From assembly GCA_903813345.2 (NCBI GenBank), contig CAIIXF020000011.1, positions 24,730,166 through 24,794,165 on the forward strand: a DNA stretch of 64,000 bases, given 5' to 3'. This document shows, in pieces, positions 12,190-25,142 of this stretch; within the stretch, counting starts at the first letter, position 1; the number at the start of each line of letters is the position of its first letter. Under the pieces are notes generated by a model. It worked only from the letters and a program-made list of their open reading frames with translations. It had not been told where the DNA came from and did no database searches. The DNA is from Owenia fusiformis. Lineage: Eukaryota; Annelida; Polychaeta; Sabellida; Oweniidae. The position numbers and the translations under genes are program-made.

Positions 12190-15100
12190 TCACTTCACAT
12201 CATTTTGCGATGCATTCTGGATACTTGAGTGCTCCTCTGAGATTGGCAACAATGAAGCTGTACGATGAAGTCCAGGACCAGGGGGGCTGATGGTCGGACT
12301 CCTCCCTTGGGCAGCCATTGAGGGCATTGAGGCTGTTCGCCGCACACCAGCAGGGGGAGGGAGAGCAGCAGATTGAACAGTGTAGTCGGAGGTAGGGTTG
12401 TACATCTGGCGATATTTATTGCGCTCATTCCGAGGTGGACTGAACACGGATGTGTAAGTCTGGAACAAAAAATAAAATAGAGTTGAAAATAATTAGGTTA
12501 AAGGCATCAGGTTAATATATGAATTCTGTCCTAAAACATTATTTACATGGCTGTTTCCCAAAATGGATTGAACTGAGAGGGTGCTTCCATCCTTTCAGAA
12601 ATTGATGTACGAGGGGGGATTCATAAGTAGTGAGACAAATGCTATAACTTCACTTATATCAACCAGATTTTATTCAAACTTGGAACACAGAACCACAAAC
12701 ATGTGATAATCATTGTGTGAAAATTTCAAAAAGTTACACCCAACTTTAGTAAAGTGAGAGTTCCAATCATGACGTCACAACAGGGTCCACGGAGCACATT
12801 GTTTGTCACTAATTGCTAGTTAAATATAAAAGTCTCAACTGATATTCAGGACATGATCTAATCCGTGATTTTTAGCGAGTCCTTTTGAGGAGCACATCAA
12901 TTCTATGCAAGACTTTTGATTTCTTATCCTTCTGGTGCAGTCTCACTCTTTCTCAAAGTATTCACCATGACAATCAATGCATTTTTGGCATCTCCTCAAC
13001 CATTCTAGGTATGCACCCTCAAAACCATATTTTCCAAGATTAGTCATCTCGGCTCTCACAGCATATTCAGAATACATATACAGAATACCACCTATATACT
13101 GTAGATTTTTTTACTTCTTGTTTCCCATAGATTTCCAACAAACCTCTATAGGTCTCTAATACTGAAAACTTCTTCAAAGCATCAAATTTAATCACAACAC
13201 GGATGTTTATACGTGATTCTTGCCTTTTTATTGCTATTTTAATCAAATTTTGCTCCATCCAAGAAGGACTGAAAATGGCAGTGTCCTGATGTCAATGCTT
13301 TGTGTGACATGATGTGTAGCATGATGATGTAATATATGTTACAGTTGTCATGACTACAAGGCTTGAGACAATATGAAACCAAATATTTGAAAATAACTGT
13401 CATTTTGAGATATTTATGAGCATATTTATGTTGATCAAGCCCTTCATTTTTTAACTGCTCCGTTAACCCCTACTTTTGGTTACCATAGCAACCGTTGTTG
13501 CTAGGGAACAAAATGAATTAAATTGAAATTTCACAAAACAATGCCTTATATTCTAGTCCGTTCATGTGCCAAATTTGGTTGAGATATGTACACAGGGACT
13601 TGCTGCCTCAGAAAAGTCCCACTACTTATGAATCCCCCCTCGTACGTATGCTGAGAAGTCATGAGGAAGTTTTACTCAATCCAAAATCTTATTCATTAAG
13701 ATCTCGTAAGCAGCAAAACAATATATATTTCTTTTTCCTATTCAAAGGGTGTCGGAGGGTCTATGTGTCTCAGAGTACAGTGTACTTCATATAATACAAT
13801 TTGATTTGCTTGGTTATTTACTTTTGCATCTTAATTATACACTAAATATATCATGAGTGGGAAATAACCTACCCCATCCTGACTACGAGGTAACAAGTCC
13901 TCCTGGTCCTGCGGGGATGACTCTATTGGGTGAAATATGACCAGCATGACACCTATTGGCAGGAGGAACTTAATCACCATAAACGTCCCAAACACTGGTG
14001 AGTAGATTTCCTGCATGTGATTCTGAAATGGTTAATATATCAGTTGAGTATTGGCAGATTCCAGCATTATTCATCATTATGGATATTACCGTTGTCTCAT
14101 ACCGCAACTTTGATTTCTTTTGTATTCATTTCTTCATAATCTAGTGGGCATCACTGCATGACACAAATTGCATGCAATTCTTTAATGCAAAGAGGTATAT
14201 CTAGCAATTTAATTTCCTACTCATTTCACCTCTGTACAATTTTGTATTGATGATATTTATCTTTAATTTTGACATAATTTGGGTTTTATACATGTTATCA
14301 TTGAAGCTATCAAAAACTGCATCAAAAGAATAATTAAATAAAAGCAAAATTGAATAAAAAAAATAAGATTTTATCGAGATTCTTAAGAAAATGTTCCTTT
14401 ACTTACAAATATACCACTGCAACCTTTTGTTTCATCCCCCACTGCAAATAAAATATTTACAAATAAATGATCATTCACTTTAATCTAACACAAAATGATT
14501 TGTATCATTATGATTATTATACTTCACTCACATGATATCAACTTGCCTATATTTACATAAGTTCTTATACTTTGAGTTTGAAAATATAAATTAGGAATCA
14601 TACTACTGTTTTGAACAATTTCTTTCGTTCAATGTTAAAAAGATTCCATTCAAAACTGACCAAAATATCTGAATATTATATGATGTCAAAATCATTCTCA
14701 ACTGAGTGCAAAAAGCTCTGCTTTAATGCCTGGAAGATGAAAACTATATCTTTTGACTTCATTCCTTACTACAATCGTATAATAATGATATCTGCATTTC
14801 ACTTACATGCTTGGAGAACTATATCATAGACCATCCCAAACAATGCAGACAGCTCAAATGCCCCAATTATGCTGCAAAAGAAACATAATGCAATTATGAA
14901 TACGCACAGCCCTGGTCAGAAGTGACAAAGGTTGGCCAGGGCCCTCGTATGGGGGCCATATTGAACTCGGCATAGCCCTTGATTAATACTGTAGAAATAA
15001 GATGCTTCGTGCACAAAAAAGTTATAAAGTTGTCACAGTTTTGCTCTGATTTGGCACTTCCTGAACATAACTATCCATTAATTTCACTCTAGTTTTTTCT

Positions 15101-18100
15101 TACCTCCACAAGTCACGTTTCTGTGCCCTTCGTACAGATTCCAGCGTGCTTATCTCATTGAGTCGACGTGTTATGTAGAATCCAGCTAACATAAACACCT
15201 GGACAAGAGCAAACTCTGCTGCCGACATCATAATCCAATATGGCTCTAGAATAATGTAAAATTAAAGACTGTCATGTAATAATGAACTGATATAATAAAA
15301 TAGTTTTCTCTGAAAAAATGAATAAAGCTGTTTAAAACTATTATATAAACAGAGAGATGAACTTACATAGGACTGTCAGGAAGTTTTCATTGATCTTATA
15401 TACAGTGGTAAAGAATTCCTAGGACAAATTAGGTAAATAATTTCAAACAGTTATACCTTGTAATGTGAAGATTTTCTGACTTTTGATCTAAAATTACTCG
15501 AAGTTTAGGTTGCATGACGACAGGACTCTTCCTCAAATCATCTCATTTCTAGTAATTATATTGTCCTTTCAATGCCTCATGGGCAAGAAGCTTGTAATAC
15601 AAAAATATAAAATAAAAGTAAACAGAGAGAAATTTAAATCTCACCTAAGCACTCTACAAATGTTGTCTTAACTTGTGTGATACCCAGTAGAGCTACAACA
15701 GTGAAGTATATATAGGCCACTGTCAGACATGGCAGTAACACCCTGGAAAACATAAGCATCATAATAGATCATACAGGGTGCTTAATAAGGATTGCAGGCC
15801 AACTGATCAAAACTGAAATTGATTGGAAACTGGGGCTTTCTCAACAAGACAAAAGGAATTAAATTGTATGTGATGTTTAGAAGAAAGTATTTCATGAAGT
15901 GTAAACAACTAAAGGCAGCCAGGGCCTAAAGACCTGTTTAAGACACGATTGTCAATAAATTATAAAATAAAAAAAATATATATATACAGTAGAACCTCCT
16001 AAGTGGAACACCTCTGTAAGTGGAACACCTTACAAGTGGAACAGTGTTTTTAAAGTCCCATGGCAAATTTATTCCCATAAGTGAAATACCTCACAAGTGG
16101 AAGACATTTCTGTGGTCCCAAGGGTGTTCCACTTAGACAGGTTCTACTGTAGGTCTTACTCTTTAAACTCCTTACCAATTAGTGAGCCTCTCGCGCTTTA
16201 GCACTCTTGTGGCAAGCATCCAGTAGAAGTGAGATACAACAAGAAACTGTGTCAACTTCAAATGCTGCATGACAAAATCCATCTGAGCAAACTTTCCAAG
16301 CATCCAGTGTACACCACTGCAATTGAAAATTCAAATTCAGATTTTCTGAGATAAGACAATTGTTTATTTTCAATCACCTTTGCAATCTTTTTACATATGC
16401 AATCTAGCCTACAAATCATGATTCCTTTGGTTTCTTTATTATAATTTTATACTGTTTAGGTGGATGAATTTTACAAGCGAGAAGTCAATTTTTCTAGTTG
16501 ATAATACAAAGGGGGTTTGATAGATTAAAAATGGAGGAACATTACAGTATAGAGAATAAAATAGACAAATCTAAACAAAAAACCTCGTGAATAGTGTTTA
16601 GAGATGATGTCACACATGATGTTTGTATGAATATTTATATTAAATAAAAATGTTGTAAGTCAACCTAACCTAATATTTTCTTCAGACTAACAAAACAGGT
16701 ATAACTGCATTCAGTTGAATGTCGAAACTAAACCCATTTTGTGTAAACCTCAACATGCAGTCTCAGTTTACATTGTCAGAAAATAATTGTGTACCGTATA
16801 CTCACCAAATAGCACACTCGACTGCGGCACAATAGAATATAATATACTGGTGTAGTGTAGGATGGCGGTTCATATGCAATGTATACTCACCAAACTGCAC
16901 ACTCGACAGCAGCACAATAGAATACAATATACTGATGTAGTGTAGGATGGCGGTTCATATGCAATATATACTCACCAAACAGCACACTCGACTGCGGCAC
17001 AATAGAATATAATATACTGGTGTAGTATAGGATGGCGGTTCATATGCAATTGTATACTCACCAAACAGCACACTCGACTGCGGCACAATAGAATATAATA
17101 TACTGGTGTAGTGTAGGATGGCAGTTCATATGCAATTGTATACTCACCAAACAGCACACTCTACAGCGGCACAATAGAATATAATATACTGGTGTAGTGT
17201 AGGATGGCAGTTCATATGCAATTGTATACTCACCAAACAGCACACTCTACAGCGGCACAATAGAATATAATATACTGGTGTAGTGTAGGATGGCGGTTCA
17301 TATGCAATGTATACTCACCAAACAGCACACTCGACAGCGGCACAATAGAATATAATATACTGGTGTAGTGTAGGATGGCAGTTCATATGCAATTGTATAC
17401 TCACCAAACAGCACACTCGACTGCGGCACAATAGAATATAATATACTGGTGTAGTGTAGGATGGCGGTTCATATGCAATGTATACTCATCAAACTGCACA
17501 CTCGACTGCGGCACAATAGAATATAATATACTGGTGTAGTGTAGGATGGCGGTTCATATGCAACGTATACTCACCAAACAGCACACTCGACTGCGGCACA
17601 ATAGAATATAATATACTGGTGTAGTGTAGGATGGCGGTTCATATGCAATGTATACTCACCAAACTGCACACTCGACTGCGGCACAATAGAATATAATATA
17701 CTGGTGTAGTGTAGGATGGCGGTTCATATGCAAGGTATACTCACCAAACTGCACACTCGACTGCGGCTCAATAGAATATAATATACTGGTGTAGTGTAGG
17801 ATGGCGGTTCATATGCAATGTATACTCACCAAACTGCACACTCGACTGCGGCACAATAGAATATAATATACTGGTGTAGTGTAGGATGGCGGTTCATATG
17901 CAACGTATACTCACCAAACAGCACACTCGACAGCGGCACAATAGAATATAATATACTGGTGTAGTGTAGGATGGCGGTTCATATGCAACGTATACTCACC
18001 AAACAGCACACTCGACAGCGGCACAATAGAATATAATATACTGGTGTAGTGTAGGATGGCGGTTCATATGCAACGTATACTCACCAAACAGCACACTCGA

Positions 18101-20099
18101 CTGCGGCACAATAGAATATAATATACTGGTGTAGTGTAGGATGGCGGTTCATATGCAATGTATACTCATCAAACTGCACACTCGACAGCGGCACAATAGA
18201 ATATAATATACTGGTGTAGTGTAGGATGGCGGTTCATATGCAATGTATATACTCACCAAACAGCACATTCGACTGCGGCACAATAGAATACAATATACTG
18301 GTGTAGTGTAGGATGGCGGTTCATATGCAATGTATACTCACCAAACTGCACACTCGACTGCGGCACAATAGAATATAATATACTGGTGTAGTGTAGGATG
18401 GCGGTTCATATGCAATATACTCACCAAACAGCACACTCGACTGCGGCACAATAGAATATAATATACTGGTGTAGTGTAGGATGGCGGTTCATATGCAACG
18501 TATACTCATCAAACTGCACACTCGACTGCGGCACAATAGAATATAATATACTGGTGTAGTGTAGGATGGCGGTTCATATGCAACGTATACTCACCAAACA
18601 GCACACTCGACAGCGGCACAATAGAATATAATATACTGGTGTAGTGTAGGATGGCGGTTCATATGCAGCTTGATGATCTTCAGTACGCAGAACAGACCGA
18701 TTACAGTTACAAATAAAGTCATTACACCATTCCTGGAAGATAAGATCCAAATAACATAAAATAAGAGTTTGGGACAAAAACTTTGAATTTTCATCAGAGA
18801 CATAATGGGGGTTCTGAATAAGAAATAATATGATCTGAAATTATCCTGATTTGTGGCATCTTTTTGAATTTTAAATTAATTTTTTCTTAAACACAGAACA
18901 AGCTACAGAAAGTAAATAAGAGACAACTGGGTACAAAGCAACTTCAGAGTAGCGAATCCCACCAAACAAAACATTTTCTATCAAATCACTCCTCTTTTAA
19001 ACTTTTCATGATAGTAAAAAAATAATATACAAAGGAACAATGGAAACAGTGAGACTTTTTCGATGTTATAAGTTCTTGGAAGTCGAAGATGATCCGTACC
19101 CTAGTGATAACATCTTAACATTTCGCTCCAATTCTGACATTTACATGACACTTTCACAACAATATTTTTGACATGACATTTATTTGCAACATATGTGACC
19201 TTAAATTAGGGTTTAGATACAAGATTATTTCACAAAAGAAAACGTATCTACAGATGCTTAATACATACTTTACTTAAGGCTAAGCTGAGGTTGCCATGAC
19301 AAAAACACCAATAAAAACAGTTTCATATTACTTACTAAAATTATAGAAATTTGGTAAAACTTGTCAAATAAAACCTGTTCAATTCAACATCTGATCTATT
19401 CAGTCTGTTAACAAAATATCTGAATAGTTGGAATTTGATGTTACTAATATTTTCAATATAGCCATTTACAAACTTACAACTTTTGAAAATTGTGGCTCGA
19501 CAAGCTGATCTTGTGAAAGTTCAATTTAAAGTTCATTATGTTCATTACTAAAGCAAAATGATGGCACAGTGATTTTCAATGAAGTCTCACGACCTCTGTG
19601 CTCACATAATAATCTCTATATGCAGGGGTTACACTAGAATTTCTCACAACAGGCTAAATAAATGAAAACAACAAGTCCATCAAAACAGGTCCTGTAGCCA
19701 GGGGGTTCGACCCCCCGCCCCCTCCCGACAAAATATCCTTCCAGAATCATGCAGTTTTTCACCATTCTGAGCTCTTTTTAAGTGATTTTTGCCATTTTGG
19801 ACCAAAATTGTCAAAAGGTGAACCCCCTGGAATTTTTCAAAAAGTGAACACCCCTTTGGCAAATCCTGGCTATGGGCCTGAACACACTGACAGCCATATC
19901 AAGAATCAACCTGGACCCAGAAGATCTTTGAATAAAAAGTGTATGTATATGTATACCTGATGCATGCAATTGTATGAAAGTTGTCAAAGCAGCCCTGTCC
20001 CATGATGTCAGCTGTATTGTTGTTGATGGGTGATAGGTTCCTTGCAGTGACAGCATCCTTCCCAGGAGCCGATGTAACATGGGATAGCAGCACGTCCAT
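12190..20099 (-). CDS. Seven-pass membrane protein, unassigned family (nine exons)
   Basis: Exons in transcript order: 20099-19957, 18732-18595, 16316-16176, 15742-15645, 15245-15104, 14871-14807, 14441-14407, 14022-13873, 12459-12190. Every join is GT-AG and in frame, giving 393 residues. An in-frame TAA lies just before the ATG, fixing the start. Predicted membrane segments are at about 50-70, 79-100, 113-132, 142-162, 176-197, 222-241 and 262-284. The N terminus has NLS and NNT sequons, which suits an outside N terminus. The last 110 residues are polar, with RRTASMP and HRTASLLP, resembling basophilic-kinase/14-3-3 motifs. The layout recalls GPR137/TOM1-type seven-pass proteins, but I do not recognise the family. 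Exon 2's 3' end is amplified in the next intron, and a mariner sits in the last intron. A 5' UTR exon is likely, since an acceptor-like TATTTAG precedes the start exon at 20112. Confidence 0.85.
12610..13642 (-). mobile_element. Deleted mariner transposon
   Basis: The 1033-bp element is flanked by TA dinucleotides (12608-12609 and 13643-13644). Its inverted repeats begin CGAGGGGGGATTCATAAGTA and are nearly perfect over 27 bp, typical of the mariner group. It lies in the last intron of the membrane-protein gene, and its transposase remnant is in the same orientation as that gene. Confidence 0.92.
12943..13258 (-). pseudogene. Mariner transposase remnant (N- and C-terminal pieces only)
   Basis: The N-terminal piece (13258-13067) starts MEQNLIKIAIKRQ and shows the helix-turn-helix region of mariner transposases with KKSTVYRWY. 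After a stop and frame change, the C-terminal piece (to the stop at 12943) ends CQKCIDCHGEYFEKE, close to the usual mariner C terminus. The catalytic DDD core is missing, so the copy cannot make an active enzyme. Confidence 0.85.
15987..16149. mobile_element. Pogo/Tigger-like miniature element
   Basis: 163 bp with inverted ends CAGTAGAACCTCCTAAGTGG and CCACTTAGACAGGTTCTACTG and a TA dinucleotide on each side. The interior repeats AAGTGGAACACC-like blocks. It has no coding capacity. A relative with an internal expansion is at 56628-57018. Confidence 0.8.
16796..18668 (-). repeat. 22-copy, 85-86-bp tandem array carrying exon 2 ends and splice donors
   Basis: Read on the minus strand, each unit contains about 72 nt identical or nearly identical to the 3' end of exon 2 of the membrane-protein gene (encoding HMNRHPTLHQYIIFYCAAVE), followed by its donor, TTTG/GTGAGTATAC. 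The unit next to the true exon is copy 22 and ends at 18595; the last is at 16806. Three copies (near 17480, 18165 and 18510) change the donor GT to AT. The array contains no acceptor. Splicing at any donor other than the first would run into TGG TGA directly after the exon and truncate the protein after the second membrane segment. Confidence 0.95.
18669..19685. other. Exon 2 start and intron 1 of the membrane-protein gene
   Basis: The unique 5' part of exon 2 runs to 18732 with acceptor TATCTTCCAG just beyond. The rest is AT-rich intron in which I see no other feature. Confidence 0.6.
19686..19880 (-). mobile_element. GGCCCGTAGCCAGG-family miniature element, copy 1
   Basis: The ends are CAGGTCCTGTAGCCAGG and the inverse CCTGGCTATGGGCCTG. 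The interior on the minus strand holds CAGAATGGTGAAAAACTGCA followed by TGATT, shared with copies at 30625-30811 and 45683-45872. It has no coding capacity and lies in intron 1 of the membrane-protein gene. Confidence 0.8.
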
Positions 20100-21605
20100 T
20101 TTTTAGTTAATCTAAATACAAAAATTGCAGTCTCACAACATGTAATACTATGTGTGGCCAAAAATGCTGCTTCATGAGAAGTTAGAGGCAATTTCATGCA
20201 AAAGATTAGGACATTGGTTTATTTTTCATGTTTGTATGTTTACTGCAAATAAATGAGCTAAAAATATAAACCAAAAGTTCAGTAAACATCTAATAGATTT
20301 AAAACTGTCTTCGGAAAGCTTGGGTCCTGTGATGTCTTTAGCCTAAAGCTCAGTGATACTCCATTATTGGAATATCAAATATTAGTGTACAAGAGAAGTT
20401 ATTAGAGATTTCTTAATATTTTGATATTTTTATGTACTTTGTATGTCTTTTTTATAGTCTAAATTTGATAATTGTTATTGTATTGGAAAAAAGAGAAAAT
20501 ACTTCTTGCAGAGGACCTTCTAATAATAATAGAGAGGTTTTACACAAGTAACATTTAAACGTATCTGCAACTGCATCTTACTTTAAATGAACTGTTACGC
20601 AAAATCTTGTGAAGGCTTCACGGATTCTAGATACCTTTGAGCTAAAAACGTTATGTGAAACCTCTCTAATAGCATATTATTTAGTGCTGATAAAATAGAA
20701 ATGTCTTCATTCCTACCATCATGCCTGTCAAGTCATTTTGAACTGAATGCATACCTTAAACTGTTAACGTCAAAGAGGATTCTTTATCTCGATATCATCT
20801 TCAGCTATTTGTCTGTTAAACCATACCTGTAAATATATAATTTTATACTTCAATTTTACGTCAACTCGATCATTTTATGCCAATTATGGGATGGACCCGC
20901 AAGGAGAATGCATTTAATTACTTGCTCTTTTTTCGAGGAAAATAATAACTTCAGTTTTCTCTCAGCATTATTGCCCGATGACATTTTTGTTTCCAACTTT
21001 TTTGTGAATTTGTAGAACTACCTTAAGGATAGATCATTACCAGACCAAACTGCATCTAGTCTGTCCTAAAATAAATTGCTTAAAATAGCATCTACAGTGA
21101 TATAGTACTCAGAGATTATTAATAGTCATTTTGCTAAAATTGTAAAGAAAATGTTACAATTATCTCAATTACTTTTTCTTCTACACCAAAATCCCATAAC
21201 ACATGATAGTGTTTGCTCAGTAATTACTGATTCATTGATTCCTTAAAAAACATAGACATTTTTATGAGTATTTACTAAATGACTCTGTATATGTGTGATG
21301 CCCCTTAATGCCAATCGGTGCCTCATTGTAGATAGGCCAGTTAAATCCAGTATTTCCTTAGCATTGATACAAGCAGGCGATGAATACTATTGGTATTCAC
21401 ATTATTTTTGAAAATAGACTCACATCAATTTGAAAACCTTTGTGCCAACTTGTAATTTTTTACTAAAATCAAAATCATATGGCACATTCTAACCAATTAA
21501 ATTGAGTTTGAAAAGAACAATTTTCTCTCATCTACCTACAAAAGTCCTGTAGCGTGGGCCTATCTCAAGTCATGCTAAGCCCTCCTACGCCTTTCTCCAA
21601 ATCTA

Positions 21606-21826
21606 CTGTACTTCTACTTAATATGGCGCTACTTATTTTGGTGGATTTATTTTGCTGTTTTGAACATTTGGTGGCTACTTAATTTGGCGGACTTGGAATA
21701 TTACAATGTACTAATGTTACCAAGTTACACTAGAATTACAGGGGAATTTGTCAGCGACTTAATTTAGTGGACTTTAACAATTTGGCGGATCTGCCAAATT
21801 AAAACGGAAATTAAGTAGAAGTACAG
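21606..21826. mobile_element. TA-flanked miniature inverted-repeat element
   Basis: The ends are CTGTACTTCTACTTAAT and the inverse ATTAAGTAGAAGTACAG, flanked by TA on both sides, with length 221 bp. The interior repeats ACTTAATTTGGCGGA-like blocks in both directions. TA duplication and short length suit a Tc1/mariner-dependent miniature element. Confidence 0.8.
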
Positions 21827-24349
21827 TAACTGAGAAAATAATGCTTGTGATTATTTGCCATCGTTTATAAATTGGTAACACAAGCTGAGCTATTTAGGAT
21901 AATAGGTAGGAGGTTATTTCTAACTGAAAACAAAAAATGAGTATGAGAAATCTTGCATCCCACGTAAACATTTTAACTCTTATTACCCCACCCACCCCCC
22001 TTGAGACAGTAACCAAGAAATATATCCTACTGTGAGATTTTCTGATCAGCTTGTAATTTAATAATAAAATCGTCCAGACGAAATAATTTTGATCAAAATA
22101 ATTATGCCTGTTAGGAAAGTTTAAGTGTTATTCTAGGAGTCAATGACTGATCCTCCATGATTCCTAGAATATGTGAAATAGGTGTAATAGAATCAAATTC
22201 CAAATTTTGCTACCTTATGACGTTCCCCATATTTCCCTAGTATGTCTGAGGAGAGAATGATGTGAATGGGATGATATCATACTTGGACAAGTGTGAATCT
22301 TGCAAAAACAAAACACAGTACATGTAATATAGTCATTGTTTATCCGATTAACATTCACCTGACTTAGCTTGCAAAACTAAATTCTATATGAAAGTGAAAA
22401 TGACTTGTTTTCAATATGTTATGCCACTTTGTGGGAAGAACCACCTACACATTTGCAAGTAAATACACACAGTTGACATGCATTTTCCGAACTGATGGAA
22501 ATAAAATGAAGATCACATGACATGGGAGCAATTGGGAATGATAACAACAACCCCTACATAATATATGTTTCATCTTTATATAGAAAATTAGATTTCCAAA
22601 TGTTTTTCTGACCTTATATAGACATCATTTACATTTCTGATCTCATTTGCCCTATAGCAGAGAGCCTAATACAAATTGTCAAAATATACATTAAGATCTC
22701 TGTTAAAGAAATACAAGGCACAAACATGCAAAATACCACCACATACCATTTGTTACACATGCAAACCACCAAACATCAACTGCCAAACACCATCAATAAC
22801 AGAATAGGAGACTATAACCACTGGCTGATCTGGGGGGGGGAAACAAGATGAAGTTGTAATAAAAATCTGGGGATTGTCATTTATAGGTAGAATACTTAGA
22901 ACTCATGAAGGAAGTCAATTTGGAAACCTGCCAATATAGTAAATATCCCTACTTTTAAGTTGCATTCAGATGATGCAAAATCTTGAAAACAAAACATTTC
23001 TCAAACATATTTTCACATATTTAGTATGAGTATGATAAATCAACACAGAGGTCAAGTACACAACCTTAACACCAAATACGGATACGAAAACGTTTAGCGT
23101 GAAAAGAAAGCATCAAACCAGACAAATATTACCATTTAGAAAAATGTCACGGTGACACTGCCAGTGCTATACACTTAATTTACTCTCTTATATTTGAAAC
23201 AAATGCCTGATTTTCTCACATTTCAGTGTTAAATGCATAATTGTTTATATATCATTACACATCATTACTCTACTCATCATACTCACTTACTCAACTTTCT
23301 ACTCAATTTTCAATCATAAAAACAGACGCACCATGATTTTTTTTTATCTTTACTGGTATAAACAGAGGTCCTCAAATAACCCTGAATAATACACAAACCA
23401 ATAACATAGGAATGTTTCATGTTTATATATGCTATAAAAAGAACTAATAATGAAATGCCAGGATCAACTCATTTGAACCTGTGTGATGTTTTGAAACACA
23501 GTGTGAGATGAAAATAGCAGAAAAAGCAAGAAATAAAATATACTGGCTTGGGGATAAGGTAGTTCTGAATGGTTAGATATTTTAATGGCTTCTTGATTGT
23601 TGAGTCCCAGGTTATTTTCAGGAACACATAACTACAATTGTCAGTTTTGCACAGAGTGCACAAATATACCTAGATTTTTAGTTAATAATTTGGAAAAAGA
23701 AATGAAAATATCAATGACCCCACATTTTGTTACCTTAGAAATGACACAAAATTACAAAGAACATATATATAGACTTTTCTTTATTTGACAGGAACAAGAG
23801 GTAACATCTCAGAATATTTTGAGCTGCGTAAATAACTCAGGTTTGATTTTGTATAACATGTTAATCCTAACTGGGTTCTATTCCCAGCACCGACAAAAAG
23901 CCAATATTGGCAATAACTACAGTTGTACAATTCTTATTCAATGTCAATACAATGTGCTTCTCAAGTAGCTATTATAAACTATAAATACCTATATATTTTG
24001 TGTATGTCAAACAAATACATGTATATAATAAACCATCAAATCACATAAGCACATCTATATGGCTTTTTACTCCCTCATCACAGCGAGACATTGAAATTGA
24101 TTTTGATTAAATTCAAAATAATAAATACAGGTATAAGCATTATAGTAATAAAAATACCTGTATTTATAAAGAACTTAGAGGATGTGAGAAATAAAATCTT
24201 TTTTTTTATTTTGCATGTTACTGAGCATAATTTATGTCACAAGAAATAAAGGGCATGGTGACCCTCAACCATGACTATCAGATCAAATCTATCTTACATC
24301 ACTAATTAAATAACCATCACTTAAAATATGCCTTTTTGAATCTTATTTG

Positions 24350-24507
24350 CAATCACTGGCTTCATGGCTTCACTTTTTGAGAAAATTTGCCTTTTGAAAA
24401 ATAGGCCTCTAATTTCAAAAACCTCATTTTTAGATCATTCTAATTCTTGAAATTCCCCCATTTTTTAACCGAACCCTTCCATCTGGAAAATTCTGGCTAC
24501 GGACCTG
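24350..24507 (-). mobile_element. GGCCCGTAGCCAGG-family element, degraded copy
   Basis: Only the right end, TTCTGGCTACGGACCTG, is clear. The left part with TTTGAGAAAATTTGCC and CCGAACCCTTCC resembles the family interior. The left border is uncertain. Confidence 0.5.
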
Positions 24508-25142
24508 ACACTTGTTCACAATTTGATAATTCCCGATGTTTCCAGCCAGTTCAGTAGCTGTCATAACCAACATAGGAAAACATAATTTAGCACATAAGCC
24601 AGTCTGCCAGATAATGCCTAACAGCGACAAGATAATACTGAAACAGGATATTATAATTTACATTGTATCAGTTATAAACCAAATTATTATAATGATTAAT
24701 CAATAACTTGTCAATTATATTAAACATCTACCCTAAAGCCCCACTTGGTTACTTAGTATTAATTAATGTAGACAAGGCTCTCAAGAACTCAAATTCTTGA
24801 AAAGGGTATCAGACTTCAAAAAATGTAATAATATAAAAACAATACACGTAATTGTTTATGTTAATGTCATTCTCTTTTTTATATATTACATATAATTACA
24901 CTTTTTGTAAAGTTGATATAAATAGGTTATATGCAAAATGCTGGTACTAGATTATTGTTTTTTTACAACGTCATAATAAGGATTATGATAAAGGTAAACA
25001 ATAAGATGTAATATGTATAACATGTAATTTATTGTATATAAACCATCTGCAACCGTTACTCTATTAGTTTGAATAACATTTAAACAGTTGGGAAGCTGAT
25101 AGTTGACAAGGGGGCCAAAAAATTTATTCATTCTATTTTTGC

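Larger units (their letters stand above)
20100..25142. other. Gene-free region upstream of the membrane-protein start codon
   Basis: Apart from the 5' leader next to 20100 (acceptor-like TAG at 20112-20114), no exon is supported. It contains a TA-flanked miniature element (21606-21826), a degraded GTAGCCAG-type element ending at 24507 and a C/G run at 22832. No long open frame is present. Confidence 0.5.

Noticed and set aside
16796-18668. CRISPR-like regular repeat
   Set aside because: Units are contiguous with no unique spacers, and the sequence is a duplicated exon end in an animal gene.
16972-18803. Several 60-70-codon frames reading FYCAAVECAVW-like sequence
   Set aside because: They are the tandem array read through. 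Only the unit joined to the acceptor at 18732 is a complete exon.
19690-19730. GGTTCGACCCCCC as a tRNA T-arm
   Set aside because: No cloverleaf can be built around it, and it belongs to the GGCCCGTAGCCAGG-family element.
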